From positions 1,516,515-1,580,514 of the forward strand of contig NZ_DS022276.1 in assembly GCF_000153725.1 (NCBI RefSeq): a stretch of DNA of 64,000 bases, read 5' to 3'. The DNA comes from Salipiger bermudensis HTCC2601. GTDB taxonomy: Bacteria > Pseudomonadota > Alphaproteobacteria > Rhodobacterales > Rhodobacteraceae. Made by a program: the position numbers and the translations under genes. Below the pieces are notes generated by a model. It searched no databases. It was not told the DNA's origin and saw only the letters and a list, made by a program, of their open reading frames with translations. This document shows, in pieces, positions 31,771 through 41,600 of the stretch (position 1 is its first letter; each line of letters opens with the position of its first letter).

Positions 31771-34761
31771 GTGATCCGACGTATCATCCACGCCGCCTGC
31801 CTCGCGCTGCTCACGCCGCTCGCCGCGCTTGCACAGGAGCAGCGTGACGCCGCCAAGGTCTATGTCTTCGGCAACAGTCTCGTGCATCATCTGAACGAGG
31901 AAGGAACTGCCAACGTGCCCTACTGGATGGGGGTGCTGGCCCGCGCCGATGGCCGGGCGCTCGCACTGGATGGCCAGTGGGGTTTCCTGCGCGATTTCGC
32001 CTCCAGCCTGCCGCCGCGGCCGAACTGGTCTGTTCCCGACGTGAGCGGCCACTGGGATGCCGGGCGCGGCACGTTCGGGGATGCCGGGTTCGATGCGGTC
32101 TGGATCACCCCGACGAACTTCATCCAGTACCAGGCGCCCGACGCGCCCTATGATTACGACAACGCCGCGAACGAGAGCCCGATGGGCGCGATCCTGAAGG
32201 TCGTCGACTGGGTGGACAACCGGGTGCCGGGCATCCCGATCTATCTTTACGAGGGCTGGGCCGAGATGGCCGCGCTCTCGCGCAGCTTTCCGCCCTCTGC
32301 CCGCGCCCTTCGGCGCTATCACGCGATGAACCAGGGCGATTACCATGACTGGTACGAGACCCTGCGCGACGATCTGCGCTCAGAGCGGCCCGAGGCCGAT
32401 ATCCGGCTGATCCCGGTGGCGCCGATCCTCTCGGTGCTGCTGGGCGAGGACGGCCCGCTCGAGGACGTGCCCGCCGAGGCGCTCTATGTCGATCTCGATC
32501 CGCACGGCACGCCGAGCCTGTATTTCCTCGCCGCGATGATCACCTATGCCGCGACCTTTCAGGCGCCGCCGCCCGCTGACTTCACGCCGCCCGAGACGCT
32601 GCATCCCGAGATCGTCGCCAACTACCCCGAGCTTGCCGCGCTGGTATGGGACGAGATCTCGGCCTCCGGCGTGCTCGAAAGCGCCGGGCTGACACCGGAG
32701 GCGCCTGCCACGCGCACCGCTGAAGCTGCCGCCGAGTCCGAGCCCGAGGCCGCGCCCGCGGCGTCCGCCGAGCCGATGCCGGTGCGCGGGCAGGTGGCGC
32801 TGCCCGATCCGGGCGCGCGGCCGGAGGGCGCGCCGGCGCTTGCGATGGGACTGAACGGCATTGCCGATTGGTCGACCCAGGCGCCGTTCCTCGATCACAT
32901 GAAGACCGCCCGGCAATGGGTCGGCCACCTGCCCGGGCAATGGGGCGGCGTGGAGGCCGAGGAGCTGCGCGCCGAAGGCGCCCTCGACGAGGCCGGCTGG
33001 CCGGTCAGCATCCCCGAGCGGGTTGAGCGTCTGGAGGCGCTGCTGCTCACCGATATCTCGTCGGATGCCGAGTACCTGATCGGCACCTACCGCGTGTTCT
33101 GGGAGGGCAAGGGCACGCTCGACATCACCGGTCGCGCCAGCCGGGTGCGGCTCGGCGAGGGCGAGGGCCAGTTCTGGTACGCCCCCGGCGAGGGCGCGGT
33201 GGGGGTCTCGATCACCGCCACCGATCCCGACGACCCGATCCGCAACATCCGCATCGTGCGCGAAGACCAGCTCGCGCTGTTCGAGGCGGGCGCGCTGTTC
33301 AACCCGCTCTGGATCGAGCGCATCCGCGACCTGCGCAATCTGCGCTTCATGGACTGGATGCACACCAACGGCTCGCCGGTGCAGAGCTGGGACGACCGAC
33401 CCCGCATGAGCGATTTCAGCTGGACCTCCCGGGGTGTCCCGGCCGAGGTGATGCTGCGGCTCGCCAACCGCGTCGGTGCCGATCCGTGGTTCAATATCCC
33501 GCACATGGCCGATGACGATTACGTGCGCCAGTTCGCCGAACTGGTGAAGGCGCGGCTCGATCCGGATCTCAAGGTCTATGTGGAATACTCCAACGAGGTC
33601 TGGAACCACATCTTCGAGCAGGCGCGCTGGGCCGATGCGCAGGCCGATGCGCTCTGGGGCCGCTCCGAGGCCGGCTGGATGCAGTATTACGGGCTGCGCT
33701 CGGCGCAGGTCATGCAGATCTGGACCGACATCTATGGTGACGAGGCCGAGGACCGGCTGGTGCGGGTGGTCTCGACCCATACCGGCTGGCCGGGGCTCGA
33801 GGAGAGCGTGCTGATGGCGCCGCTGGCTTATCTGCAGCTCGGCCATCCGCCGCAGGACCTGTTCGACGCCTATGCTGTGGCGGGGTATTTCGGCTACGAG
33901 ATGGGCGGCGAGGAGATGGCGCCGCAGGTCGACGACTGGCTGGCGCGCTCCGAGGCGGCGGCGGTGGCCGCGGGCGAGGCCGAGGGGCTGCGCCGCGTGG
34001 CGCTGCGCGAGTATGTCCGCGAGCATCGCTTCGACGCGGCGGTGGCGCCGGTGGCGCTGGCGCTGCTCGACGGCTCGCTCAAGGAACTGATCGAAGAGAT
34101 CTTTCCCTACCATGCCAGCGCAGCCGAGGCAGCCGGGCTCGAGTTGGTGATGTACGAGGGCGGCACCCATGTCTCGGCCCAGATGGTTCGGGTCCAGGAC
34201 GAGGAGCTGGCCGAGTTCTTCAAGTATTTCAACTATACACCCGAGATGGCCAAGCTCTACGAAGAGCTTCTGACCGGCTGGGTGGCGAGCGGCGGCACGC
34301 TGTTCAACGCCTTCGTCGATGTCGCCCCGGCATCGCAATGGGGCAGCTGGGGCGCGCTGCGGCATCTGGCTGACGACAACCCGCGCTGGAACATGCTGAT
34401 GAGCTACAACGCCACCGCGCCTGCCGACTGGGAGCCGCGCGCACCGGGCAGCTTCGACGATGGGCTGCTGCTTGAGGGCGATGCCGGGAGCGAGACGCTC
34501 GAAGGCAGCGCGAAGCCCGACATCCTGCTCGGCGGAGACGGCGACGACACCCTGATCGGGCAGGGCGGCGACGACATCCTGCACGGTGGCGAGGGGCGCG
34601 ACGTGGCGGTGCTGCCCGGCGCGCAGGCGGACTATGCTTTCACGCGCGAGGAGGGACGGCTCGTGGCGAATGGGCCGCAGGGTATCGTGCGGATGGTGCA
34701 GGTCGAGGCGCTGAGCTTTTCCGACGCACCGGGGGTCGAGCTGCCGACCGCCGGTCTCTGA
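31771..34761 (+). CDS. Large secreted protein: SGNH-like N-terminus, glycoside-hydrolase-like domain, RTX calcium-binding end
   Basis: A 996-residue exported protein (signal IIHAACLALLTPLAALAQ). Residues about 25-270 start with VYVFGNSLVHHL, like SGNH hydrolases. After an Ala/Glu/Pro linker (about 300-345), residues about 350-890 resemble clan-A glycoside hydrolases: VEYSNEVWNHIFEQARWADA (possible acid/base Glu) and LELVMYEGGTHVS (possible nucleophile). The end has two or three RTX nonapeptides (GGDGDDTLIGQGGDDILHGG). GTG at 31771 with GGGAGAG upstream is the start. It may trim or release an extracellular polysaccharide made by neighbouring loci (inference). A 21-bp tandem duplication straddles its stop codon. 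Confidence 0.75.
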   Translation: MIRRIIHAACLALLTPLAALAQEQRDAAKVYVFGNSLVHHLNEEGTANVPYWMGVLARADGRALALDGQWGFLRDFASSLPPRPNWSVPDVSGHWDAGRGTFGDAGFDAVWITPTNFIQYQAPDAPYDYDNAANESPMGAILKVVDWVDNRVPGIPIYLYEGWAEMAALSRSFPPSARALRRYHAMNQGDYHDWYETLRDDLRSERPEADIRLIPVAPILSVLLGEDGPLEDVPAEALYVDLDPHGTPSLYFLAAMITYAATFQAPPPADFTPPETLHPEIVANYPELAALVWDEISASGVLESAGLTPEAPATRTAEAAAESEPEAAPAASAEPMPVRGQVALPDPGARPEGAPALAMGLNGIADWSTQAPFLDHMKTARQWVGHLPGQWGGVEAEELRAEGALDEAGWPVSIPERVERLEALLLTDISSDAEYLIGTYRVFWEGKGTLDITGRASRVRLGEGEGQFWYAPGEGAVGVSITATDPDDPIRNIRIVREDQLALFEAGALFNPLWIERIRDLRNLRFMDWMHTNGSPVQSWDDRPRMSDFSWTSRGVPAEVMLRLANRVGADPWFNIPHMADDDYVRQFAELVKARLDPDLKVYVEYSNEVWNHIFEQARWADAQADALWGRSEAGWMQYYGLRSAQVMQIWTDIYGDEAEDRLVRVVSTHTGWPGLEESVLMAPLAYLQLGHPPQDLFDAYAVAGYFGYEMGGEEMAPQVDDWLARSEAAAVAAGEAEGLRRVALREYVREHRFDAAVAPVALALLDGSLKELIEEIFPYHASAAEAAGLELVMYEGGTHVSAQMVRVQDEELAEFFKYFNYTPEMAKLYEELLTGWVASGGTLFNAFVDVAPASQWGSWGALRHLADDNPRWNMLMSYNATAPADWEPRAPGSFDDGLLLEGDAGSETLEGSAKPDILLGGDGDDTLIGQGGDDILHGGEGRDVAVLPGAQADYAFTREEGRLVANGPQGIVRMVQVEALSFSDAPGVELPTAGL

Positions 34762-34782
34762 CTGCCGACCGCCGGTCTCTGA
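34741..34782 (+). repeat. Perfect 21-bp tandem duplication over the stop codon
   Basis: Two identical 21-bp units, 34741-34761 and 34762-34782, each encoding LPTAGL plus TGA. The first holds the true C-terminus and stop of the RTX/GH-like protein; the second is a copy after it. Looks like a recent replication slippage. Confidence 0.9.
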
Positions 34783-34806
34783 GTTCCCGCTTCGGGAGGG
34801 CTCCCT

Positions 34807-36021
34807 CTACGGCTCTTGCCGCGTCGCGAGGATCTCCGAGACCAGCGTCTCGGCACCGAGGCTGGCGCGGAAATGCGTCTCCACATGCGCCCGGCCGGCG
34901 GCGCTGAAATGCAGCGCGCTGTCGGGGTTCTGGGCAAGCTCGCGGATCGCGCGGGCCAGCGCGGTGGGCTCTTTCGGCGGCACCAGCTTGCCGGTGCTGC
35001 CGTCGTCGATCAGCTCGCGCACGCCGCCCGCATCGGTGCCGATCACCGGCACGCCGCAGGCCATCGCCTCCATGTAGGCCACGCCCAGCGGCTCGTGCCA
35101 CGAGGCCAGCACGAAGGCATGTGCCTCGAGCAGCTTTGCCTTCACCGCCCCGGCGTCGATCGCGCCCAGCAGCTTGACGTGATCCTGCAGCCGCAGCTTG
35201 CGCAGATGCGCCTCGAGATCCTTGCGGAAGCCTTCGCCGCCGGCATCGTCCTCGCCGGCGATCTCGAGCCGCACGTCGACGCCCTGATCGAGCAGCTGGC
35301 GCATGGCCGACATCAGGTCCTGATGCCCCTTCACCACGTTGAGCCGGCCGCAGGAGAACAGCCGGATCGGGCGGCCCTTCTCGGGCGGTTGGTAGGGCGT
35401 CTCGCGTTTCAGCACCTCGGTATCCACCCCCATGGGGCGCACCGTCAGGCGCTCGGGGAGATCCTCGGGCATCGCCGCCTGCATCTCGTGCAGCAACTTA
35501 AGGGTGATGATCGTGGCAAACCCCGCGTGGCGCCACTTGAAGCGCTGACCGGGGCCGTAATCCGACAGCGGGCCATGCAGGGTCAGCGAATAGCTCGGCC
35601 CGCCGAGCTGCTGCGCCAGTGCCGCGATCAGCGCCGCGCGACCACAGGAATGCACGTGGACATGATCAAGCCCGGCCGTTGTCGCGTGGGCCTTCAGCGC
35701 CTGCGCCGCCGACAGCGTCACCGCCACGTCGCGGGCAAAGCCCGGACCCTCCCTCAGCGTCGCGCGCATCAGGCCGCGCGGCAGCAGCCCGCTCAGGGCA
35801 CGCAGCGCGTTCAGCGGTTTGATCTGGCCGAGATAGGTGGTGCGGGCGATGGCGTCTTCCGACCAGTCATGCGCGATCAGGCCCGACGGCGGCATGCGCG
35901 TCGAGAGCAGGTCCACCTTGTGGCCCATCGCTTCCAGCGCCTGAACTTCGCGCCAGAAGAAGATATGAGTCTGGCCCGGAAACTGGGGTACCAGGTATCC
36001 GATCCGCAATCTCTGCGACAC
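34807..36021 (-). CDS. Glycosyltransferase family 4 (GT-B fold), exopolysaccharide type
   Basis: A 404-residue GT4 enzyme. The N-terminal domain has LRIGYLVPQFPGQTHIFFWR and HVHVHSCGRAALIAALAQQL; the C-terminal donor domain has IRLFSCGRLNVVKGHQDLMS, VKLLGAIDAGAVKAKLLEAH, and ASWHEPLGVAYMEAMACGVP (E-x7-E motif) followed by GTDAGGVRELIDDG. It resembles WcaL/colanic acid type transferases. The start is GTG at 36021 after GGGGGA; the longer reading to 36114 is not conserved. It is divergent from the GT2-flippase-PKS operon across 230 bp, so it is likely part of that locus. Confidence 0.9.
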   Translation of the reverse strand: MSQRLRIGYLVPQFPGQTHIFFWREVQALEAMGHKVDLLSTRMPPSGLIAHDWSEDAIARTTYLGQIKPLNALRALSGLLPRGLMRATLREGPGFARDVAVTLSAAQALKAHATTAGLDHVHVHSCGRAALIAALAQQLGGPSYSLTLHGPLSDYGPGQRFKWRHAGFATIITLKLLHEMQAAMPEDLPERLTVRPMGVDTEVLKRETPYQPPEKGRPIRLFSCGRLNVVKGHQDLMSAMRQLLDQGVDVRLEIAGEDDAGGEGFRKDLEAHLRKLRLQDHVKLLGAIDAGAVKAKLLEAHAFVLASWHEPLGVAYMEAMACGVPVIGTDAGGVRELIDDGSTGKLVPPKEPTALARAIRELAQNPDSALHFSAAGRAHVETHFRASLGAETLVSEILATRQEP

Positions 36022-36251
36022 GCATCCCCCGCTGTCAGCTCGTCCACGCCAATGTGACCGGGAACGGCAGCGGTTTCCATAATGCCCTGCCGATTTCGCA
36101 AGAAGCCTCACCACCGTGTTCGCGGCGCATCAGGCGGGCTTGTATCAATCTGATTATATTTTGAGAGGGCTTCTTCCTTTAACCACAATTTGGTGGCATG
36201 TGGACGCTGTGAGGCGCGTTTGGCGCATGTGAGTGTCTGTTTGGTATCGAT

Positions 36252-37109
36252 ATGACGGGATCTTCCGAGACTCCCGGGACGCCAGCCGTTTCGGTCATCT
36301 TACCGGCAAGCAATGAAGCAGCGCTGATCGGCGGCTGCCTTGAGGCCTTGTGCGCCTCGCATTGGCCGGACGAGGCGCCCGTCGAGGTCATCGTCATCGC
36401 CAATGGGTGCCGCGACGACACCGCAGAGCGCGCCCGTGCCAAGACGCCTGCCTTCGCGCAGCGCGGCTGGACGCTGCAGGTGCTCGAGCGGCAGGAGGGC
36501 GGCAAACTTGCCGCGCTCGATGCCGGGGATGCCGCCGCGAGCGGTGCGACGCGAGTCTATCTCGATGCCGACGTGATCGTGGCGCCGGAGCTGCTGAGCC
36601 AGCTGCACGAGGTGCTCTCGTGCCCCGAGCCGCGCTACGCCAGCGGCACCGTCAACATCACTGCCCGCAGCGCCGTGTCGCGCGCCTATGCGCGGATCTG
36701 GCGACAGGTGCCGTTCATGGCGCAATGCGTGCCGGGCTGCGGCGTTTTCGCGGTCAATGCCGCGGGGCGCGGGCGCTGGGGATGCTTCCCCGACATCATC
36801 TCGGACGACACCTTCGTGCGGCTGAACTTCACCCCCGACGAACGCGTCGGCGTGCCGGCACGCTACGACTGGCCGATCGCCGAGGGCTTCGACCGGCTGG
36901 TCCGGGTGCGCCGGCGTCAGGATGCCGGCGTGGCCGAGATCGAGTCGCGCTATCCCGCCCTTGTCGCCAATGACGACAAGCCGGCCTTTTCAGCCTCGGA
37001 CAAGCTGGCGATGGCACTGCGCGATCCGCTGGGCTTCGCGGTCTATACCGGGGTCGCGTTGAGCGTGCGCCTGCGCCCGGCCTCCGGCGACTGGAGCCGC
37101 GGCCGATGA
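36252..37109 (+). CDS. Glycosyltransferase family 2
   Basis: A 285-residue GT2-like enzyme: VSVILPASNEAALIGGCLEA, VIVIANGCRDDTAERARA, RVYLDADVIVAPELLSQLHE (DAD metal motif), then PGCGVFAVNAAGRGRWG and IISDDTFVRLNF (catalytic base region). Its layout resembles processive or dolichol-type GT2 with a C-terminal amphipathic helix (KLAMALRDPLGFAVYTGVAL). The ATG overlaps no upstream gene and its ribosome site is weak. Its stop overlaps the flippase start by ATGA, so the two are translated together. Confidence 0.87.
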   Translation: MTGSSETPGTPAVSVILPASNEAALIGGCLEALCASHWPDEAPVEVIVIANGCRDDTAERARAKTPAFAQRGWTLQVLERQEGGKLAALDAGDAAASGATRVYLDADVIVAPELLSQLHEVLSCPEPRYASGTVNITARSAVSRAYARIWRQVPFMAQCVPGCGVFAVNAAGRGRWGCFPDIISDDTFVRLNFTPDERVGVPARYDWPIAEGFDRLVRVRRRQDAGVAEIESRYPALVANDDKPAFSASDKLAMALRDPLGFAVYTGVALSVRLRPASGDWSRGR

Positions 37110-38470
37110 CGGGCGCGCTGCTCTCCCGCTTCCGCGGCGCGTCGCTGACCGCCCGGGTGATGCGCTCCTCGGCGCTGACCGTCGGTGGCTTCGCCTTCAG
37201 CCAGGGCCTGCGGCTGGCCTCGAACCTGATCCTGACGCGGCTGCTCTTCCCCGAGGCCTTCGGCCTGATGGCGCTGGTCTCGGTGTTCATGATGGGGCTG
37301 CAGCAATTCTCCGATGTCGGGGTCAGCCCGGCGATCCTGCAGAGCAAACGCGGCGACGAGCGCGATTTCCTCGACACCGCCTGGACCATCCAGGTGCTGC
37401 GCGGCGCCGGGCTTTTTCTCGTGGGCTGTGGCCTCGCCTGGCCAGCGGCGTATTTCTACGACGAGCCGCAGTTGCTCACGATCCTGCCGGCGGCGAGCTT
37501 TGCCCTGCTGATCGCTGGTTTCAAGCCGACCCGCATGGACAGCGCCAACCGGCACCTGAGTCTCGGCCTCGTGACGGTGCTCGACTTCGTCACCCAGACC
37601 ACGGGCGTGCTTGCCGCGATCCTGCTGGCCTGGCTCACCGGGTCGGTCTGGTCGCTGGTCTTCAGCGGCCTGATCGCAGTGATCGTGGAGGTCGTCATCA
37701 ACTGGATCTTCCTGCCGGGGGCTGGAAACCGCTTCCGCTGGGAGAAGCCCGCGGCGCGCGAGCTGATCAATTTCGGCAAGTGGATCTTCCTGTCGACGGT
37801 CTGCGGCTTCTTCTTCCACCAGAGCGACAAGATCCTGATGGGCAAGTATCTCAGCCTCGAGCTGCTGGGGATCTACAATATCGGCTACTTCCTCGCCGCC
37901 TTCCCGATGCTGCTGGGCGGCATGGTGACACGGCGCATACTGATCCCGATCTACCGCGAGAACCCGCCCACCGAGAGCCGCGAGAATTTCGTGCGCCTGC
38001 GCAAGATGCGTTTCGTGGTCACCGCCGCGCTGATCCTGATGGTCGGCATCTTCGCGGCACTGGGGCACTGGCTGGTCGATCTGCTCTATGACGAGCGCTA
38101 TCTCGCCGCCGGCGCGGTGACGGTGATCGTGGCCTGCGTGCAGATGCCCCAGATCATCGTGCAGACCTACGATCAGGCGGCGCTGGCAGCCGGTGACAGC
38201 CGCACCTTCTTTGTCCTCGCGCTGGCGCGGGCGGTGCTGATGGTGGGCTGTATCCTCGCGGGGCTCGAGCTTGCCGGGCTCATGGGGGCGCTGCTGGGCA
38301 TCGGGGCCGCCTATGTGCTGGCCTACCCGGTGGTGGTCTGGCTGGCGCGGCGCATGGGGGCATGGGATCCGCTGCACGACGCGCTCTTCACGCTGGTGGC
38401 GCTTCTGCTGGCGGCGCTGGCGGTGGCGATCAACTGGGAGGCAATCGTGGCGCTGGCGCGACTCGGTTGA
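37106..38470 (+). CDS. Oligosaccharide flippase, Wzx/ExoT-like (MOP superfamily)
   Basis: A 454-residue polytopic protein with about 12-14 membrane segments. The N-terminal block SSALTVGGFAFSQGLRLASN, LILTRLLFPEAFGLMALVSV, QFSDVGVSPAILQSKRGDE is typical of polysaccharide exporters in this superfamily; HQSDKILMGKYLSLELLGIY is the conserved middle block. It should move a lipid-linked glycan across the inner membrane. Coupled to the upstream GT2 gene. It is a second flippase in the window, unlike the one at 14279 in sequence, so the two loci handle different substrates (inference). Confidence 0.93.
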   Translation: MTGALLSRFRGASLTARVMRSSALTVGGFAFSQGLRLASNLILTRLLFPEAFGLMALVSVFMMGLQQFSDVGVSPAILQSKRGDERDFLDTAWTIQVLRGAGLFLVGCGLAWPAAYFYDEPQLLTILPAASFALLIAGFKPTRMDSANRHLSLGLVTVLDFVTQTTGVLAAILLAWLTGSVWSLVFSGLIAVIVEVVINWIFLPGAGNRFRWEKPAARELINFGKWIFLSTVCGFFFHQSDKILMGKYLSLELLGIYNIGYFLAAFPMLLGGMVTRRILIPIYRENPPTESRENFVRLRKMRFVVTAALILMVGIFAALGHWLVDLLYDERYLAAGAVTVIVACVQMPQIIVQTYDQAALAAGDSRTFFVLALARAVLMVGCILAGLELAGLMGALLGIGAAYVLAYPVVVWLARRMGAWDPLHDALFTLVALLLAALAVAINWEAIVALARLG

Positions 38471-38515
38471 TAGAATCGTTCCTTATGAAGTCGACGCGAC
38501 GGCGCCAAGGCCGAT

Positions 38516-38540
38516 CATTGTCTCCAAATTCGCGACAATG
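38516..38540. promoter_or_regulatory. Inverted repeat upstream of the PKS gene
   Basis: CATTGTC - 11 bp - GACAATG, perfect 7-bp arms, 117 bp before the PKS start in a 186-bp gap. Arms are about 18 bp centre to centre, which fits a dimeric regulator. No second copy was found by eye in the window. Confidence 0.45.
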
Positions 38541-38656
38541 GCAGCCAATTCTGCGAGAAACAGGGGTTATCGTTGCGAGTGACAACGGGCTGCCCCATTT
38601 TCTTCTAACTCTTCGTTTACGACGGCGGCACGTCGCGGGTTACGAGGTACTGGTTC

Positions 38657-41600
38657 ATGAGCACAGCATTGCCGCTGCCAGGCAGCGAGAATGACATTGC
38701 CATCGTCGGCATGGCAGCGCACCTGCCCGGGGCCGACAGCATCCTCGCCTACTGGGACAACCTGCGCGCCGGACGCTCATCGATCCGCCGCCTGACCGAG
38801 GACGAGTTGCGCGCCGCCGGAGAGGATCCGGGCCTGATGCGGCACAAGGATTATGTTCCCTTCGCCGCGCCGCTCGATGATTTCGAGATGTTCGACGCCG
38901 AGTTCTTCGGGTTCTCCCCGAAGGAAGCGGCGATCATGGACCCGCAGCATCGCCAGTTCCTCGAGACCGCGTGGGAGGCGCTCGAGAATGCCGGCCACGT
39001 GCCCGACAGCTTCGACGGACAGGTCGGCGTCTTCGCCGGCTGCGGCATGGGCTCGTATTTCTATTTCAACGTCTGCTCGAACCCGGACCTCGTCGAGAAC
39101 ACCGGCATGTTCCTGTTGCGCCATACCGGCAACGACAAGGATTTCATGACCACCCGCCTGAGCCACGTGCTCGATCTGCACGGGCCGTCGATCAACCTGC
39201 AGACCGCGTGTTCCACCTCGCTCGTCGCCACGCACTATGCCGCGCAGGCGCTCTTGAACGGCGAGTGCGACATGGCGCTGGCCGGCGGGGTGACCATCGA
39301 ACTGCCGCAGAACCGGGGCTATCTCTACAAGGAGAACGAGATCCTCTCGCCCGATGGCGCCTGTCATGCCTTCGACCACCGCGCGCAGGGCACGGTGTTC
39401 GGCTCGGGTGCGGGCGTGGTGGTGCTGCGGCGGCTGTCTGACGCCATCGCCGATGGCGACCACATCTGGGCCGTGATCAAGGGCACCGCCGTCAACAATG
39501 ACGGCGCGCAGAAGGCCGGCTATCTCGCGCCGTCCGTCGACGGGCAGGCGCAGGCGGTGGCCGAGGCGCAGGCCATGGCCGGCATCCCCTCGGACACGGT
39601 GGATTACGTCGAGTGCCACGGCACCGGCACCTATCTGGGCGACCCCATCGAAGTGGCCGCCATGACGCAGGCCTTCCGCGAGAGCTCGGACGCGGTGGGG
39701 CATTGCCGCATCGGCTCGGTGAAGACCAATATCGGCCATCTCGACACGGCCGCCGGGGTGGCGAGCCTGATCAAGGCCTCCATGGCGCTGCACGAAGGCG
39801 AGATGCCGCCCTCGCTGGGCTACGAGGCGCCGAACCCGGCGATCGATTTCGAAAGCTCGCCCTTCGTGGTGAACGACAGACTGACGCCGTGGCCGCAGAC
39901 CGGACATCCGCGCCGCGCCGGGGTCAACTCGCTGGGCGTCGGCGGCACCAATGCCCACGCGGTGCTCGAGGAGGCGCCCGCGCGGGCCCCCTCGGACGAG
40001 AGCGACTGGCCGTTCCAGATCCTGATGCTGTCGGCCCGCAGCAAGGCCGCGCTCGACGATGGCGCGAAGCGCCTCGCGGCGCATCTGCGCGCGCATCCCG
40101 AGCAGCCGCTGGCCGATGTCGCATGGACGCTGAAGCAGGGCCGCCGGGCCTTCGAGAAGCGCCGCATCGTGGTGGCCGAAAGCCACGAAGAGGCCGCGCG
40201 CCTGCTCGAGGAGGACGCGCCGCGCCGGGTCCATTCCCACAGCGCGCTCGACCGGCCAGAGACCGTGTTCATGTTCCCCGGGGGCGGGGCGCAATACGCC
40301 GGCATGGCGCGCGATCTCTACGAGACCGAGCCGGTCTTTGCCGAATGGATGGACCGCGGTCTCGACGCGCTGGCCGAGATCACAGACGCCGACATCCGGG
40401 CGCTCTGGTTGCCCGCCGCGGGCGACCGGGATGCCGCCGACGCGGCGCTGACGCGGCCGTCGCTGCAACTGCCGCTGATCATGATCACCGAGTACGCGCT
40501 GGCGCAGCTTTGGATGAGCTGGGGCATCCAGCCGGTGGCGCTGGCCGGCCACTCGATGGGCGAGAATACCGCCGCCTGCCTTGCCGGCGTCATGAGCTTC
40601 GAGGATTGCATCGGGCTCGTGCACCTGCGTGGCCGCCTGTTCGACAGCGTGCCGGCGGGCGGCATGCTGTCGGTGAGCCTCTCTGCCGAGGCGCTGCAGC
40701 CGCTGCTGGGCGAGGATCTCGATCTCGGTGCGGTCAACGCCCCCGAGCTCACCGTGGCCTCCGGCCCGCAGGCGGCGCTCGACGCGCTCGAGGCGCGGCT
40801 GCGTAGCGACGGCATCGACTGCCAGCGCATCCCCATCGACATCGCCGCGCATAGCCGCATGCTCGAGCCGATCCTCGACGATTTCCGGGCCTACCTGCGC
40901 TCCATCGACCTCTTCGCGCCGCAGATCCCGCTGACTTCGAACCGCAGCGGCGCGCTGATGACCGACGAACAGGCGACCTCGCCCGACTACTGGGTCGAGC
41001 ACCTGCGCGGCACCGTGCATTTCGCCGATTGCATCGCCACGCTGGCCAGGCCCGAGCGCATCTATCTTGAGGTCGGGCCGGGCAAGGCGCTCTCGGCGCT
41101 GGCCCGGCAGCACCCCGACGTGGCGGGGCAGGCGGTGCTGTCCTCGCTGCGCCACCGCGACGATGCCATCGCCGATGACAAGCACATGTTCGAGGTGCTG
41201 GGCCGATTCTGGGCGCTGGGCGCGAGCTTCGACTGGGAGCAGGTCTGGGGCGATGCTCGGCGAAACCGCGTCGTGCTGCCCTCCTACGCCTTCCAGCGCG
41301 CGCCCTATTTCATCGCGCCGGGCAAGGCGCAGTCCGACACCACGCCGCAATTCCTGATGCGCAACGACGATGTCGCGAGCTGGGGCTGGAAGCCGGTCTG
41401 GCGACCGCGTGCGGCGGCTGTCGAGGTCGATGTCGAAGCCGGGCTTGCGGAGGCCGAGCCGCAGAGCTGGCTGGTCTTCATGGATGAGGCCGGGCTTGCT
41501 ACCCGCGCAGTGACAAAGCTCCGCGCCGCCGGTCACACGGTGATCGAGATCCGCCCCGGCGACAGCTTCACCCGCGTCTCGGACACCGCCTACCTCCTGC

